A stretch of 64,000 nucleotides of DNA from Triatoma infestans (Eukaryota > Arthropoda > Insecta > Hemiptera > Reduviidae). The number at the start of each line of letters is the position of its first letter. Position 1 is the stretch's first letter. Shown here in pieces: positions 22,690 to 34,556 of this stretch. The translations under genes were made by a program, and so were the position numbers. The notes under the pieces were generated by a model. That model worked only from the letters and a program-made list of their open reading frames with translations. It searched no databases and had not been told where the DNA came from. The stretch covers positions 120,951 to 184,950 of the forward strand of contig JAAEAF010002585.1 of NCBI GenBank assembly GCA_011037195.1. The letters run 5' to 3'.

Positions 22690-23825
22690 AAGAACAAATG
22701 CCTTGCAGAATAGATTTTAATAAAATTGCTAAGAAATTAAAAACAAACGAGTTTTTTTTTTAAAAAACTTTGTTTAAAGGTAATTCCATAATATGATACA
22801 ATAAACATTATTAAAACAATTGAAATCTTCCATGATTATCATCTATAAATTTTTATAGTAAACATTTGTGTGAAAAAAAAACAAATATCTTTGATATTTT
22901 TCTATTTAAAATAAATTCAATTTTTATCATCCATATATATGTATAGTTAATTCAATCTGTGAGCAGATATAAAATGGAATATATAATGTATTATTTTATG
23001 CAATGAAGGACAATGAGGTTTTTCAGATTGCCCAGTAAATTTTCTCCTAGCATTGATTTCACAAGGAGGATCGTTCTTTTTTTTTCTCTCTTCTGGCAAG
23101 TTACCAAACAGTTTTTGGACAATGTCAAAAGTGAGATTGAATTTTTTTTTTGTTTTTACTACATTATAGGATAGGCTAACATAATGTTAAAGAGGTCAGT
23201 TTTGTCAACCTTTCAGTATGTTTTATTTCGTATACTGTCAGTTGTGTTCTATGTTTCCTCGTATTCATATTAATTTCATATTTTTTCCTTTCATTTCCCC
23301 ATATTGTTTTTTTATTTTTATTTTTTTTATGAAAACTGCGAAAGTTTGATTTAAATTTATTGTATGGAAATTTATGACGCAATTCACTGGTAGTGAATTA
23401 AGTAAACTCACTTAATTGTAAAATACCACATGGGGCTGCCTATCGCAAAATCCGTAGGGTGTTGGAGAAACTTATTGCTTATACTATAACCATGTCGAGC
23501 GATCAATATACTTTTCTCTCAGTTGGAATATTTCAGATCTTATATTCAAGAAGACCATAGTTTCTTTCAAAATCAAAAGAAGCCCATAGTTAAGAATCAA
23601 CCTGGTACATTGCTCATAACTTGATCAAATTTTTCTGGAAGATTCAAACCAGGGATGAATCAATTTCCATTTTACTTTATAGGATGGATGAATTTTGCAT
23701 TTATTCTTACCGCAAATAAAATTTTCTCGTATATCCTTCTGCATATCAAGCAAATCGGGCTGATTTGGATGTTAGATATCTTTTTAGCATTTAATAGGAC
23801 CTAACATGTATGTTATCATATCTTA
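22690..23825. other. AT-rich spacer, nothing recognised
   Basis: Poly-T and poly-A rich. No coding or repeat feature supported. Confidence 0.4.
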
Positions 23826-23831
23826 TGAAAA

Positions 23832-24320
23832 TGTGATGGATGCAAGAAATTATATCTATTTTAATTTGAAATATCAAAATTAGGAAGAAAAATGCGAGCT
23901 TGTTGGCAAAATGGTACACGCAGTAGAAAAGTACAGTTACTGGAAAAGTTCATGAACCTTGATGGCATTGTTGTGCACCCTCCTTCTCACAGGGGAGGAA
24001 TTGAACGAACAATTAGAAGACATTCCTTCAGGATAGTTTGTTGTAGACACGAAACAGAACATATCAGCACTGTGCCAGTTATAAGTTAAAACATAAGCGT
24101 AGTAAATTAATAAACATATTCCTGTGTGTTATTGAATAGCATTTAAATATCTTTAAAGAATATATTTAATTTAATCTACCAGTGTTTTCTTAGTTATTCT
24201 TAATACTTCTCTCTTAAACATATATACTTACAAGCCCTTTTACTAAACCGCACAAGCTACCATTACAAACCACTACAACAACATATCCACAACAATTACA
24301 TTTCAAAAACAATAGTAATT
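23832..24320 (+). repeat. R480 dispersed repeat, copy 2
   Basis: Same order of phrases as 16159-16640, including GGCAAAATGGTA, TTCTCACAGGGGA and the final ACCACTACAACAAC. A 65-codon open frame inside is not preserved in copy 1, which argues against coding. Confidence 0.65.
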
Positions 24321-24837
24321 AAATATCTTTCGTTTTAATTCATTAATGATTAGGTGAAAAAAATAAGAGAAAGTAAAAATAGGAATATCAAGTACCCCAT
24401 CCAATAATGCTTAAATTGTACATATAGTGAGTGTTCGGGTTTTGGCTGATGTAAATGGCTGCGATTAGTGTGAATGTATTTATTAGCTCGAATGAAATGG
24501 GATCAGTGAAAAAAAAAAGGTGATAAAAAATAAGTTTAGTGGATATTTTTATAAAGCAAATAATATATTGTCACTTGAATTTCTTGAGGAGTAGATGTCG
24601 TTTACAACGGATCTCTGGATGATACTGCGATGGTCCATGAAATTTAGAAGCAGATCACTTGGTAATACCAGGAGTTTTTCTTTCTAGATCAGCCCAGTCA
24701 ACATGGACACTGCCGCGTATCATAAATTAAGATACATCATCAAGTTAGACTTAAAGAGAAGCCAAGATTGTTCTGAGCACAGAGTAAACATTTGGTTTCC
24801 CGGCTGACTTCTGAAAAATAAATAATTAAATAAATCT

Positions 24838-25210
24838 AGCGTCAACCACACGCACACAACTTTCTCATACTGTAGTTAATATACTTGAGGGTAAAAATCG
24901 ATTTTTTTTTTCTACTGTATCCAGAAATGATGCCAAAACATTCACCATCTCAAATAACAAATTTGAAATATAACGTCACAGATATCACAGAACTTCCTAA
25001 AACAGTTTTACCAAAACAAAAGTAATAGATTCAGCTGTGCCGTTAACATTCCGACTTTCAAGAAAATCATTTTAGCTGTTTTCAAGAAAATTCCAGAAAA
25101 CTCAGAAGACTATGCTGTAAAGTAGCACTTCCGGTTAACCTATTTTTCTTCAAATTTAGAATTCTAACAATGCTTCTAAAGTGGCTAAATGTTTTATAAT
25201 AAGATAAAAA
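24838..25210 (-). repeat. Diverged CCGGAAGT-family repeat, reverse
   Basis: Starts CACACGCACACAACTTTCTC (reverse of the family's 3' end). It contains GTAGCACTTCCGGTTAACC and ATTCCGACTTTCAAGAAAAT, as in the interior of the fuller copies. Rearranged. Confidence 0.5.
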
Positions 25211-25333
25211 CCTTACACTGTACTGATGTGGTTGCTAGGAACTTTAGAGGAAAGTGTTATAGTTAGCCCAGAACCCTTCAAAAATCAATTGTTCTAGAAA
25301 TATGTTACAAGTAAAAATAGTAGGCATTTATAT

Positions 25334-26537
25334 TGTATCGTTTTTCCCTCTGAACTAGCTACTGCGACTAGTTTTTAAGTGGGTTCGTTTAGATAAAACA
25401 CTCTAAACATGAAAAAAGAAAAACACCAATTTATTGTTTAATACAATAAATTACAAATAAAGCACTTAAATAGTAATTAATACATGTTTAAACCAACAAA
25501 AGTTCTCTTAGTTTACTTTTTATTTACTATTCACAAACGCGCACTCCGTTTGTAACAAGACTCTCTCTAGACTGATTTCACTGGAACTGGTTTTCACTAT
25601 TTATATCAGTGGAGAAATGTCTGGAAGGTTCTAGAACATTCCAGAAAGAGCTAGAGCGCCCTGCTAGTGCTTCCTAGCGGCCACTAGGAGAACTTGAGGT
25701 ACCTGCGGTTTTGTTTTTTGTTGAAGGGGGAGGACAATGCACCGCGACCCTTTTCGATCTATTGTGCTATGCTCCCCCGGGTGCCGCAGGCTATTGCCCA
25801 CAGCACCCGAACAGACGTCCTTCTCTGAACATCCGTTCTATAAAACCTCCATCAGGTTGAGATCCCTGAGGAATCCCAACACCCTGACGGGCTCTAGATA
25901 GGGTATATCCCCCTCCTCCACCTGGTAGCTACCCAGGTTCTTGAATCTTCTCTGAGTGGCAGCCTCGCAGTCTGTTGGGAGATGTAGTGGAGTTTCCTCC
26001 AGCTCCCCACAAAATCTGCATGAGCTGTCACTTTCCAAACCCGATCTCCGTTGATTATAATTTCCCAAGGAGATCTTAGCCTGCCACAAATCGGGGAGGA
26101 AGTACCAGAGTTGAGATCTCCTCGTCTCCTCCTCCTTCCTAATTTCCTCCAACAGAAACTGGTCGCTGACCCCACAAAAAGGTTCCGGCCCTAGGAGCGA
26201 GGTCATAGCGCCTAACTTGGCCAGGGCGTCTGCCATCTCATTCCTTTCAATGCCAACATACCCCACCATCCACCACAGGAGGAAAGTTATTAAGTTTACC
26301 TAGGCATTCCCAGACCATTTTAGAGCTGATAACCGATGCACTCAATGCTCTAATGGCTGCTTGACTATCGGAAAGGATTACAATCTCCTGGGGATATCTC
26401 CTATATCCCCTATCGAGGTTAAATTGTACGCATCTTCCAATAGCGTATATCTCCGCCTGGAAGATGATGGGAAAATTACGCATGGGTTCCGAGTGCTTGA
26501 TCCTTGGACCAACCACTCCCGCAGTGGCTGCGTTACA
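25334..26537 (-). mobile_element. LTR copy (reverse) interrupted by a LINE, ATAT target duplication
   Basis: 25334-25700 plus 26526-26537 match the solo LTR at 30465-30860 in reverse. It begins TGTATCG (reverse of an LTR 3' end), carries TAAATAGTG-like and CTCTAG/TTCTAGAA blocks, and ends GCAGTGGCTGCGTTACA. ATAT flanks both outer ends (25330-25333 and 26538-26541). A LINE occupies most of the gap, and part of the LTR next to it was lost. Confidence 0.75.
25705..26522 (-). pseudogene. 5'-truncated LINE: RNase H and zinc knuckle (copy 1)
   Basis: The minus strand reads GPRIKHSEPMRNFPIIFQAE, IVILSDSQAAIRALSA, then GYVGIERNEMADALAKLGA, WQAKISLGNYNQRRS and CRFCGELEETPLHLPTDC. These are RNase H Glu, Asp, (His changed to Tyr in GYVG) and Asp positions, followed by a C-x2-C-x8-H-x4-C knuckle. 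Part of the segment between RNase H and the knuckle is deleted compared with the sister copy at 57827-58810. Frameshift near 26260. GC-rich 3' UTR ending in an A-rich tail. Confidence 0.85.
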
Positions 26538-26594
26538 ATATGTTTAAAAAGTATACGAAGTTTAAAAAAAAATCACTCATCGCCGTTTATGAGA

Positions 26595-26745
26595 AAATGA
26601 TGAGATACTGAAAAAAACAAAAAAACAATTCAGTAAAGTCTCCATTCGGTAAATGGATTTTTACCAAAATCTTGATGTCAGATGCGGTAGTGGTATCTAA
26701 AATGAAAATCGTTTGAACTACTTGCGATTTTGTGTTTTTGAAGTA
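26595..26745 (+). repeat. Diverged CCGGAAGT-family fragment
   Basis: CATTCGGTAAATGG, then GATGTCAGATGCGGTAGTGGTATCT, resembling 7860-7910. Low certainty. Confidence 0.3.
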
Positions 26746-26749
26746 TTCG

Positions 26750-27380
26750 CTCATACAATACACAAAACTTATAGGCCACTTGTTAAAAACATTTGTTCAT
26801 ACTCAGAGAACCTCAAAACATGAAAAATATCAAAGATGGATGGATTATAACATATGAGACGCAAGTCTCGCCTTAGAGCACAATTATTTAAATTTCAATG
26901 ACAGAATTATGTATGAATGTAAATACAACATCGAGTGTAAATACATAGGCTGGAAGAGTTTGCATGCCTATTTGCTAATGAATTAGGATTTAGGAACAAA
27001 ATTAAGAAAATAGCATTTAATTAAATTTGTAAGATATGGCCTTAACAAGGGATATAATGATTGAAATTTAATAAATTATTAAAATAAAAAAAAAACTAAT
27101 TTTTTAAGACTAGTAAAGCCTTTTATTGATTTCATTTAGCACAATAACTTGGAATTATGTATTAGAATTTATGAATAATTCAAAAATGAAATAAATAATG
27201 CAAATACTTTTTACCAACCACCAGTGCTAAGAATAAAATTAAGCATTTAAAAAAAAAAATACAGAAAATTAAGAATAAATAAATAAGATCAAAAATTTTA
27301 ATTAAAAATAAAAAAGATTATTAAAATAAACTTTTATAGAGAAACGTTTTGCCAAACTATTCCATACCTGTCTTGCCTGA
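26750..27380. other. AT-rich spacer, nothing recognised
   Basis: A-rich runs only. No supported feature. Confidence 0.4.
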
Positions 27381-27384
27381 TACC

Positions 27385-27600
27385 TTCCTGTGCTGTAATG
27401 TGTACAATAGCTACCATCTATCTTTTTCTCCCTTCTTGCTGGTTTCCGATTTTTTTCTGATAGATTGTATACTAACGGACATTGTATTGCCTAACGGTTA
27501 GGACCTAACTCATCTCTCATTATTTGCTTTCATCACATGTCCTGCCAATTTCCAGTTTGTTAACTTCATTCTGTTTGTCCCTAGCTAGCCATTCTTCCTT
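27385..27600 (-). pseudogene. Possible RTE-type LINE C-terminal remnant
   Basis: The minus strand gives KLTNWKLAGHVMKANNERW, resembling the W-x-W-AGHxxR..D.RW segment after the RT in RTE-like LINEs, then a basic, frameshifted stretch (KKSETSKKGEKDRW). Short and decayed. Confidence 0.4.
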
Positions 27601-28004
27601 ACTCCCTCCTTATACATTGTATGCTTTATCATACTTTCATTGACTTTTACTTGTTCTGCTAGCTGAGGTATATAAATTTAAGCTTCATAAATGAATATCC
27701 ATGCTTGAAAAGGGTCAAGAAGTTTCATTTCTTCCATCCACTTAACCGACAGAGCTCTTTACTACCCATTAAGTACCAAATTATTATAATCATCTATTTT
27801 TGACACAAAATTGTACACTCACATCTTAATATAGTTATTTTAAAGTGGAAAAAAAGAGGTTTAGTTCAGTTTTTTTATTAGGTTCTGAGTTATGCCCTAT
27901 CCTATATATATATAGGAAGCTGGTACAAAGGATTAATTTTTTATCACTTTCATAGTGAAGTCTTAAGTGACAGGATTTCTAATGAATGGTATTTATAATT
28001 GTTG

Positions 28005-28405
28005 TGATTGGTTCCGCAGAGCTGGAAAGCATCAGAGTTATTTTCCGTGATAGCCGGCTCCTTTTTGTGGTCATCAACCGGATTCGGGCGTTCGCCTATC
28101 AACAGGATGTTTTGTTAAAACTGTTAAATAAGTCTCAGCAGATCGTTTAAATACGTTTAATAAACACAGTGAAACATAAACACGTTTCAAACAAGGTTTT
28201 ATTAACATATAACACTAACAATATTTCATCACATATCCAATACGTACTTAGTAAGGTTACACACACTGTTATATCTGTACTGGTCAAGCTTGCACCCCAA
28301 CAAAAACAGTGTGATGACACAGACTTGCACAAAGCAAATTCAGTTTATACACTTCATATATGCGGTCGATGACTGCAAAAAGTAAGAGGTTTTCCATTGC
28401 AGCTT
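28005..28405. mobile_element. PLE-derived unit, type A (non-autonomous)
   Basis: Long arm GGTTCCGCAGAGCTGGAAAG then TTTCCGTGATAGCC, a reverse hammerhead at 28072-28109, a core GTGTGATGACACAGACTTGC that recurs at 63184-63248 (inverted), and a right half-arm CGGTCGATGAC at about 28368. Same architecture as 62221-63332. Such inverted-repeat units flank or derive from Penelope-like elements. Confidence 0.65.
28072..28109 (-). ncRNA. Decayed hammerhead ribozyme motif, type A
   Basis: Minus strand: stem I CATC/GATG, core CTGTTGA (consensus CTGANGA), stem II AGGCG-AA-CGCCC, then GAATCCGGTTGATG (consensus GAAACCGGTC). Two or three core positions are changed, so probably inactive. Confidence 0.55.
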
Positions 28406-28439
28406 GGGTACTGGCAGCGTCTCTGTTTATCTCGTTTCA

Positions 28440-28985
28440 TATAATAATATGATCAGTACCGTCCAATCTGTAGTTGTTGGCGACTGTCTTCTTTGAAGTT
28501 TGGCAAGAGCTTAGTAGACGCCCTCTTGAAACTCTAGTCCCGTATCCTAGTTTTGGGTATTTAGTTGCTATAGCTCTTCTGAAGTCTTTGATTCAAATGG
28601 TATGATCATGTGATTTATTATACAATATAAATGCATTGACAACTTCCATATCAGTCAGTCATTCGTGTAATTAGGAACCAATACCATTTTTTTCCACGGA
28701 TAGCAATAGTATGTTTTTCAAGCAAGCAGTCGTAATGATCTACTTCTCCCATATACCTGTTATAATTGTATATTGCTTTCGGCTGGGTGACTAATGTCTT
28801 CTCGTGTTGTTCTTTCACCAAATGGGAAACATGATGAATCGGTCAATTCATCTGCATCTGAGGTTAATGCTAATATATCACTCTCTATCTGTTCCGAAAA
28901 CATGTAATAAACTGTTTCGTCCAACAGTCCTAAACACGTAATTTGTGGAATACTAATTGTTAGTTCGCATCTGAAAAAGAAAATA
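28440..28985 (-). pseudogene. Internally deleted piggyBac transposase remnant
   Basis: Minus strand, high to low: an acidic N-terminal part (DILALTSDADELTD) joins directly to VTQPKAIYNYNRYMGEVDHY then CLLEKHTIAIRGKKWYWFL, the piggyBac block around the last catalytic region. MEVVNAFILYNKSHDHTI and FRRAIATKYPKLGYGTR follow in shifted frames. The central catalytic domain is missing. Typical of internally deleted, non-autonomous piggyBac copies. Confidence 0.75.
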
Positions 28986-29109
28986 AAATAGCTATATAGT
29001 CCTAGCGTCCTATTTATAGGAAGGTAAATTTATAATTGAATTACGATTTATAAAAGGAAATCAATGTTTATAAAATTAAACGGAAACATAAAAGAGACAT
29101 CTGTAAGTA

Positions 29110-29600
29110 TATATATACTTAGAAAGAAAGCAAAGACAATTGCAACGGCTGGAAAGGTTATGGCTAGTGTTTTTGGGGTTCCAAAGGGATTCTTTTAATT
29201 GACCCTACCGAAGGGTCAAACAATTTTTTGGAGAATACTACGCACATCTTCTTAATAAGCTAGATGAAAAAATTAGAGAGAAAAGGCCTGGTTTGCAAAA
29301 GAAAGAAATCCTCTTTCACCAGGACAATACACCCGCTCACAAAGGCGCTTTGGCATGAATTATTGGAACATCCTCCCTATTCGCCAGATTTAGCTCCCTC
29401 TGACTTTCATCTATTCCCAAACCTTGTGGGTGGAAATCGTTTTGGGTCAAATGACAGCAGCGGTAAATGGATATTTTGAAGACCTTCCAGAATCGGCGTT
29501 TCGGACGGATCCAGTTATTGGAGAAACGTTGGACAAAATGTATTGAACTAAAAGGAAGACGACATTGAGAAATAAATACATTTATTTAAAGTAAAAAACT
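29110..29600 (+). pseudogene. Mariner transposase C-terminal half, broken
   Basis: Frames read LDEKIREKRPGLQKKEILFH then QDNTPAHK (second catalytic Asp) and, after a frameshift, LLEHPPYSPDLAPSDFHLFP with the third Asp. Spacing fits mariner DD34D. 5' half absent. A different mariner from the one at 15 kb. Confidence 0.85.
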
Positions 29601-29609
29601 CACTTTTAC

Positions 29610-30280
29610 TACTAGCTGGGAACTTTTCATTTTGCCCACATATAAAGAGAATTACATTAACTTATTAACAAGAAACAATATTTACCTAAGTTTCTAAATT
29701 ATTTCAATTTTTGTCTTTTTTTTAAATCAGATTGATTGACATTCTTTTTGCAGTTTCTCCGTTTTATTTTATAGAAAAAAAAAAAACAGCTTTATTCTTC
29801 TATTTATTTTGTACGCCAAGATGTTAGGCTTTTTGGATTATTGCCAAAGGAGTGTCTTTCTTTTTATTGTAACATTTTTTTCTTTTTTTTTTTTTTTGCT
29901 AAACATAAAAGTGAATATACAAGAAAGATGAATTCTACTTTTTACTTTGTCTTAAACCTGAAAAAGAAAACAAAGTTTTTGAAAGAGAATAATCTGTATG
30001 TATGTACGTGTGTAAAAAGATTTACGACAATGTTATAGCACTGCTGGCTCTGCATACAGCAGCACCTCTTCTTAATGAATCAGTTGAAGTTGTAGGTTGA
30101 CACCCAAAGAAGCCATTCATCCAACCTAGTACTGATTCTGCGGATATGTTTCTTGATGAAATAAAATTTCTATGCTTCAAAGTCCTTAATGGTTGCATCA
30201 ATTAATATGGATGCTAACAATCAATTCTTTTAAAAAATAATTTAAATTACCAAGAACTTATTTACAAAAGGGATTTATTA
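29610..30280. other. AT-rich spacer, nothing recognised
   Basis: Long T tracts around 29870-29900. No supported feature. Confidence 0.4.
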
Positions 30281-30284
30281 CTTA

Positions 30285-31010
30285 CTTACCCCTAGACTAT
30301 AGCATAGGGTTGTGAAATGTTTTTGGTGTGATGTATTTGTAGTAGTGTAGTGGTAGCTTGTAGTGGCTTGAGCCGTTTTGTAAAGGGCTTGTGTGTATGT
30401 TTGAGATAAAAATAGAAGTATTAAAAAATAAACAAGAAAACCTGATAAATTAAATTAAGTATATTGTAACGCAGCCACTGGTGCCGTCTAGGAGAGAAAG
30501 CAGATATCTCAAGTTCTCCTAGTGGCCGCTAGGAAGCGCTGGCGGCGCGCTCTAGCTCTTTCTAGAAGAATCGAGAAAGTTCTAGACTCTTCTCCACCGG
30601 TATAAATAGTGGGACAACAGAGAGTCTAGAGAGTTTCTTGTTACAAACTAAGTGTACGTTTGTGAAAAGTGTATAAAAAGTGAACAAAGTGAATTTTTGT
30701 GGTTTAAACTGTGAATTAATTATTATTAAGTGTTGTATTTATAATTTATTGAGTAAAACAATAAATTGGTGTTTTTCTTATTGAAGTTTAGAGTATTTTA
30801 TCTAAACGAACCCACTTAAAACTAGTTGCAGTAGCCTAGTTTAGAGGGAAAAACCTTACAATATTATCTTTAAAGATATTTAAATATTTTACAATATCAC
30901 AACTATTATGTTTATAAAATCAATTATTTATCTAGATTAAATCCAAAGCTCTTATGTTTTAACTTAAAGTGGCACTGATGTTACTCGTAGAATGTCTAGC
31001 TCAGACTGTC
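30285..31010 (-). repeat. R480 dispersed repeat, copy 3, split by a solo LTR
   Basis: Reverse of the copies at 16159 and 23832: GTAGTGGTAGCTTGTAGTGG, TTTTGTAAAGGGCTTGTGTG and, beyond the LTR, CTCTTATGTTTTAACTT and ATGTCTAGCTCAGACTGT. The solo LTR occupies 30465-30860. Confidence 0.65.
30465..30860 (+). mobile_element. Solo LTR (396 bp), ATAT target duplication
   Basis: Starts TGTAACGCAGCC, ends AAAACCTTACA (TG...CA), flanked by ATAT on both sides (30461-30464, 30861-30864). TATAAATAG at about 30602 and AATAAA near 30762 give promoter and poly(A) order U3-R-U5. A 4-bp ATAT duplication fits Ty3/Gypsy elements of the 17.6/297 type. Matches 25334-26537. Confidence 0.85.
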
Positions 31011-31044
31011 CTTGTTTGAAAGCAGAATGCAGACTGTGTAAAGA

Positions 31045-31615
31045 ATGCCCTGCTCTTACAAAACAGTTGGCCAAGTGGCACTGCATTAACCTAACGGATT
31101 CTTGTGCCTTTGTCTCTTAAATAGCAATGACCTTAAATTATAGTGACTGACTCTTTTCACAGCACTAAGATACATTTAAAATATTAACAAAATTCTATCT
31201 TTCAAACTTTAAAATATTCTAAACTATTTTTCAAAACTATTATTTTCTTCCATTTCTTTCTCATTTCTTTCTTCCACTGCAGTTGCCAACTGGGAAAGAT
31301 ATAAAAAGAGGACATTTTTCATAAATATTTAATTTTGATTGTACCTTGATTCACCATCAGTTAAAACTGATAAAAACGGTAAAAACGTAACTTATCATAC
31401 AACTAATCACTGAACCAAAATTTTTACTCTAATTATCCTATATTTGTCCCTCGTTTCACAGTCTTTCCTTGCAGTCTTCTTTACTGTCTCGTATCAACCA
31501 CTGGTCTCGAGATTTGGTAGAGAATGTTACAATTGAACATTTCTCTCCTCCTCATTGCTTTATGCAGATTATCAACTTCTAAATAAAATTGAAAAAAAAA
31601 CCGAGGCAGAAAGAT
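31045..31615. other. Spacer, nothing recognised
   Basis: No supported coding or repeat feature. Confidence 0.4.
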
Positions 31616-31619
31616 TTCT

Positions 31620-33430
31620 AGATAGATAGATAGGTAGATAGAGTCTTTATTTTCCTTTTATAATTACAAAAAAGTAAACAATCACAAAAATGATAAATTA
31701 CCTTTAAAATAAATAATAAATTAAAAAATACTTCTTTAAATAATAAACTAAACAAAATAAAGACATACGCTAGGTCTGAGACCATTAGCGGGGTTGTTGT
31801 TTGTACCTTATGATACCATTACAATTTATTATCCATTTATCATACTTAACTATTTTTTAACTACTTATTATTATTTTATAAGTTATTTATTAACTATTTT
31901 TATAGAAAGCTATTATCCAATATAACAATGTTTGCTACTTTTATTTATTTTACTTGATTTTAGAAATTAAATTCTGAATCAATTCTTTTCTATACCTCCA
32001 TGCATCTTTGCAGTAATTAATAATCGGTCTCACTATTTTAGAGTTTCTTCCATCGTCAATTCGCTTTTTTAAAGATACATTTGCCGAAACTCTTTCAATA
32101 TAGGGCAAACTGACAAAAAATGATACAGGTCTTTCGGTAGAGATTTATTACATAAAGAACTCAGCCGATATGGGAATTCTCTTGAAGGTGCACTATTGAG
32201 ATAAAACAAGCCTCTTCTGGCTTTCAAGATCCATTTTATATCATTGAAATGGAAATGGTCATTTAAATATTTATTATTACCATCTAATTCATAATTTAAT
32301 TTACTATATAAACGACCAGAGGTAGAAGAACTTCTTGCCCTATTAATACAATTTTCTTTATTACTAATTTGGAGCGCACTTTTCCAAGCACCGTTTGCCA
32401 TATATCAATATTATCTAAGGTTAAATTATTTGTTTCGATTTGCATTCCACAGTGTTCTATTAGTTTTAAAAGATTGTTATACCAAGAGGTCTTCTTGCTT
32501 ATAATTTCTTTTGTTATAATTTTCGGATACCTGTTTTCGGGCAATGCAAGTGTTTTTAGGATATAATCTTGATGCAGTTGTAGCGTGTACAAATATGGGG
32601 AAGTAACATCAGTTTCTATATATAAGAAATAAGTTGGTGTATTGAATGGTAAACCAAACATTCTTTTAAGAAAATACAATTGAAATTTGTTTACCTCTCG
32701 ATATTCGCACCCACCCCAAATTTCTGCTGCATAACATAATAGTGACCTTAGTGCGGAATAATAAAATTTTAATTTAGCCGAATATGGTACAGTTTTATTA
32801 CTTATAAAACTATTCCACACTGTGTTCAAGCCAAATTTTGCTTTTGCAATCCTATCTTCAAAGTGTTTAGTTAAACAAAGACTTGGTGTGAGCAATATTC
32901 CTAGATATCTATAACTGTTTACTATTTCTATTTGCTCCTTATCTAAGAACCATTTCTCCCTGCTTGCCCGTTTGCCTCCATTTTTAAACACCATTATCTT
33001 TGACTTTTTTAAGTTAATCTGGAGATTCCACAGCTTGTAATACCTATCAATTGAATTTATCATTTTTTGTAATGAATACGAATTCGATGCAATTGCCACT
33101 ATATCATCGGCGTATGCTAAAATTTTTATATTAACATTGTTAACTTTAATTCCGCTTTCTTCGATGAAATCCTCTAGGTCGGTTAAAAATAATGAAAACA
33201 AGAGCGGGCTTAGCAAACAACCTTGTCTTACCTCCATATTTATATCAAAAGTATTAGGTAAACCTCCCTTGCACCATACTGAGCTCGTTGTTCCATTCAA
33301 TAAATCTTTAATTGCTTCCACGAACTTAGTGGAGATCCCTAACGAGTGCAATTTGTAAATCAAGGCATGCCGATCAACCTGGTCAAAAGCCGCAGATAAA
33401 TCCACAAAAAACGCATACATTTTACCCCTT
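31620..33430 (-). pseudogene. 5'-truncated LINE with near-intact RT
   Basis: A 374-residue open stretch (33420-32296) contains RT motifs in order: FFVDLSAAFDQVDRHALI (motif A, Asp), EVRQGCLLSPLLFSLFLTDL (motif B), AYADDIVAIA (motif C YADD, near 33110), INLKKSKIMVF and YRYLGILL, then thumb LRSLLCYAAEIWG and KRMFGLPFNTPTY. A frameshift near 32390 leads to the C-terminal knuckle CNKSLPKDLYHFLSVCP. The 3' end near 31620 carries AATAAAG and then a CTAT/CTAC tetranucleotide array, a tandem tail typical of some I-like LINEs. Endonuclease and early RT are missing. Confidence 0.88.
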
Positions 33431-33471
33431 TTTTTAGTGATGATTGCCCCACTACTACCTTACGGCAACCA

Positions 33472-33487
33472 CACACACACACACATT
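33472..33487. repeat. CA microsatellite
   Basis: (CA)n tract just past the truncated 5' end of the LINE. Confidence 0.8.
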
Positions 33488-33489
33488 GA

Positions 33490-34550
33490 CGAAATTTATG
33501 AATTATTTACTATGACCCCACCTATTTTAGTTTACTTCTAATACAATAAATTTGGGCGTGACTTAACTCTTCTTACTGTCCCCACTAGTCAAATACCTTG
33601 CAGAATATAATAAATCTATTGGGAATATCCAGAAATAGATTTTCACATAACAGAAAAACTGTTCGATAGATTTTCTTTAAAGTCACTAGGTTACACTCAG
33701 CTAGTCTTAAACTGTGCCAATTTTCACAATAAACACATAAATAGTACCGGATACAGAGCACAAAAAAGCAGAGACGATGTTACCACCACGAATCTACAAC
33801 AACAACTCCAGAAAGATTTCAAATTTTATTAATTCACACTAGGATAAATTACATATCTGCGTTATTTAGTTTTATAAAATATATCATTGAAGAAATCTTA
33901 AGTTCTTCACATTTGGTATTTATTATACTGAATATAATCTCGATTTGATTCGGAATTCATAATTCACATCACAAGAGTTATTATTATTTACTTTTTTCTT
34001 ATTTTTATGTACCAGAGTGAGAAAAGAGGGTCAACTGTATTGCGGTATAGTATATAAAACTGGAACAATAGAATGGGTATGAGGGAAATTCTACTGGCAT
34101 CTAACTGGCTGATAGACCACCTGTGTGAATAAATTCTACCTAGGCAGAAGGACATACTTTTATAGAGTTTTATTTAAGTGAACTTTGGAATTTCTGTAGT
34201 ATTAAGGTAATATCCTGTAACAAAGTAAAGTACAATTGTTCTTTGCATTATACTTTCAAATTGTTAGGGACTTTACTTCTGCAAAGAGATATTTACCCCC
34301 ACTCCAACAGGTTCCAAGTTTAGCATAACTTTACTTCTTTTCTTTTTTTTATTAGATTTATGTTTCTATCTTAGTAGTATATTACCCAAATTTTGAAGGA
34401 ATTGTAAATATTCGTAAGTATTTTGTTCTTTTTTAGTTATTTCTTACAAATTAATAACTTACAGAACCACTTATTTTCACAGATATTCAACTATGCGAAA
34501 TAAAAACTGAATGTTAAATTGAAGCAATTGTTAACCGTTAGAAGTGATCC
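33490..34550. other. AT-rich spacer, nothing recognised
   Basis: No supported feature. Confidence 0.4.
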
Positions 34551-34556
34551 AGGTTT

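Noticed and set aside
23892..24089. 65-codon open frame in R480 copy 2
   Set aside because: Not conserved in the copy at 16159, which has frameshifts and stops there.
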